NCBI GenBank assembly: GCA_964591605.1
Contig: CAZQEN010000459.1
Span: 1 to 5,047 of the forward strand
Source: CAYLLT01 sp964591605
GTDB taxonomy: Bacteria > Planctomycetota > Phycisphaerae > UBA1845 > PWPN01
DNA: 5,047 nt
Direction: 5' to 3'
Of the stretch, positions 4,901-5,047 are shown one piece after another (the stretch's first letter is position 1; the number at the start of each line of letters is the position of its first letter). The notes beneath the pieces are model-generated. The model searched no databases. It saw nothing but the letters and a program-made list of their open reading frames with translations, and had not been told where the DNA came from. The translations under genes and the position numbers were made by a program.

Positions 4901-5047
4901 TCATGGTTGATCAGGTATGCCATCCATCTGAATCGGAACATCCCGCTCGCCCGCGTACCAGGCTGCACTCGACCATCGCCACTCTTCCGGTAGATTCACC
5001 AAGCCGCGTCGAACCGGGTTCATGTGTATGTATTGCACACAGGACCA
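4901..5047 (-). CDS. REP-associated tyrosine transposase (RAYT, IS200-like Y1 family), C-terminal fragment
   Basis: The reverse strand encodes 48 residues up to a TGA stop, beginning WSCVQYIHMNPVRRGLV, followed by NLPEEWRWSSAAWYAG. The YIHxNPVRxGLV and P-E-E-W-x-W-S-S pattern is the characteristic C-terminus of RAYT proteins, single-strand DNA transposases that recognise REP hairpins and may mobilise or domesticate them. By analogy with E. coli TnpA-REP, the Tyr in VQYIHMNP (codon 5032-5030) should be the catalytic tyrosine. The HUH motif and N-terminus are beyond the window, so whether the gene is intact is unknown. Two family B repeats lie directly behind it, the usual RAYT-REP arrangement, suggesting family B is its cognate repeat. 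Confidence 0.85.
   Translation of the reverse strand, partial: WSCVQYIHMNPVRRGLVNLPEEWRWSSAAWYAGERDVPIQMDGIPDQP

Noticed and set aside
3367..4968. 533-codon open frame on the reverse strand opposite the MBL-fold gene
   Set aside because: It is antisense to a gene with a complete set of catalytic motifs, is rich in Arg, His and Pro, and shows no family motif. Long antisense frames are expected at this GC content.

Overview
This is a high-GC bacterial chromosome segment. It is built around a complete preQ1 (queuosine precursor) gene set: queC, queF, queD and queE, all on the + strand at about 580-3247. The organism is probably a planctomycete or a similar GC-rich lineage with many REP elements. 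That placement rests on the style of the repeats, the REP-associated transposase and the gene style. It is an inference, because no marker gene is present.

Layout. Positions 1-406 (-) hold the N-terminal 135 residues of a ROK-family sugar kinase, divergent from the que genes and cut by the window edge. The 173-bp divergent gap holds a possible promoter for the kinase and two near-identical hairpins in opposite orientation. Next come queC (580-1245), queF (1460-1852), queD (1849-2271, overlapping queF by ATGA) and queE (2630-3247). After a 73-bp head-to-head palindromic repeat lies a metallo-beta-lactamase/beta-CASP RNA-processing hydrolase (3364-4803). The right edge (4901-5047, -) carries the C-terminus of a REP-associated tyrosine transposase (RAYT), with repeats of the same family beside its stop codon.

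How the genes work together. QueD makes 6-carboxy-tetrahydropterin from dihydroneopterin triphosphate, which GTP cyclohydrolase I (not in the window) supplies. QueE converts it to 7-carboxy-7-deazaguanine, QueC makes preQ0, and QueF reduces preQ0 to preQ1 for insertion into tRNA by Tgt (not in the window). Because QueF is present, the cluster points to tRNA queuosine rather than to preQ0-based DNA modification.

The most unusual feature is the repeat content. The two gaps inside the que cluster hold seven copies of one about 30-nt imperfect palindrome. In both gaps, copies in one orientation follow the upstream gene and copies in the opposite orientation precede the downstream gene. One copy supplies the last five codons and the stop of queC, and another ends 5 nt before the queF start codon. 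Two further palindrome families occur in the window, one of them next to the RAYT gene. No classical Rho-independent terminator, tRNA, rRNA, CRISPR array or recognisable preQ1 riboswitch was seen.
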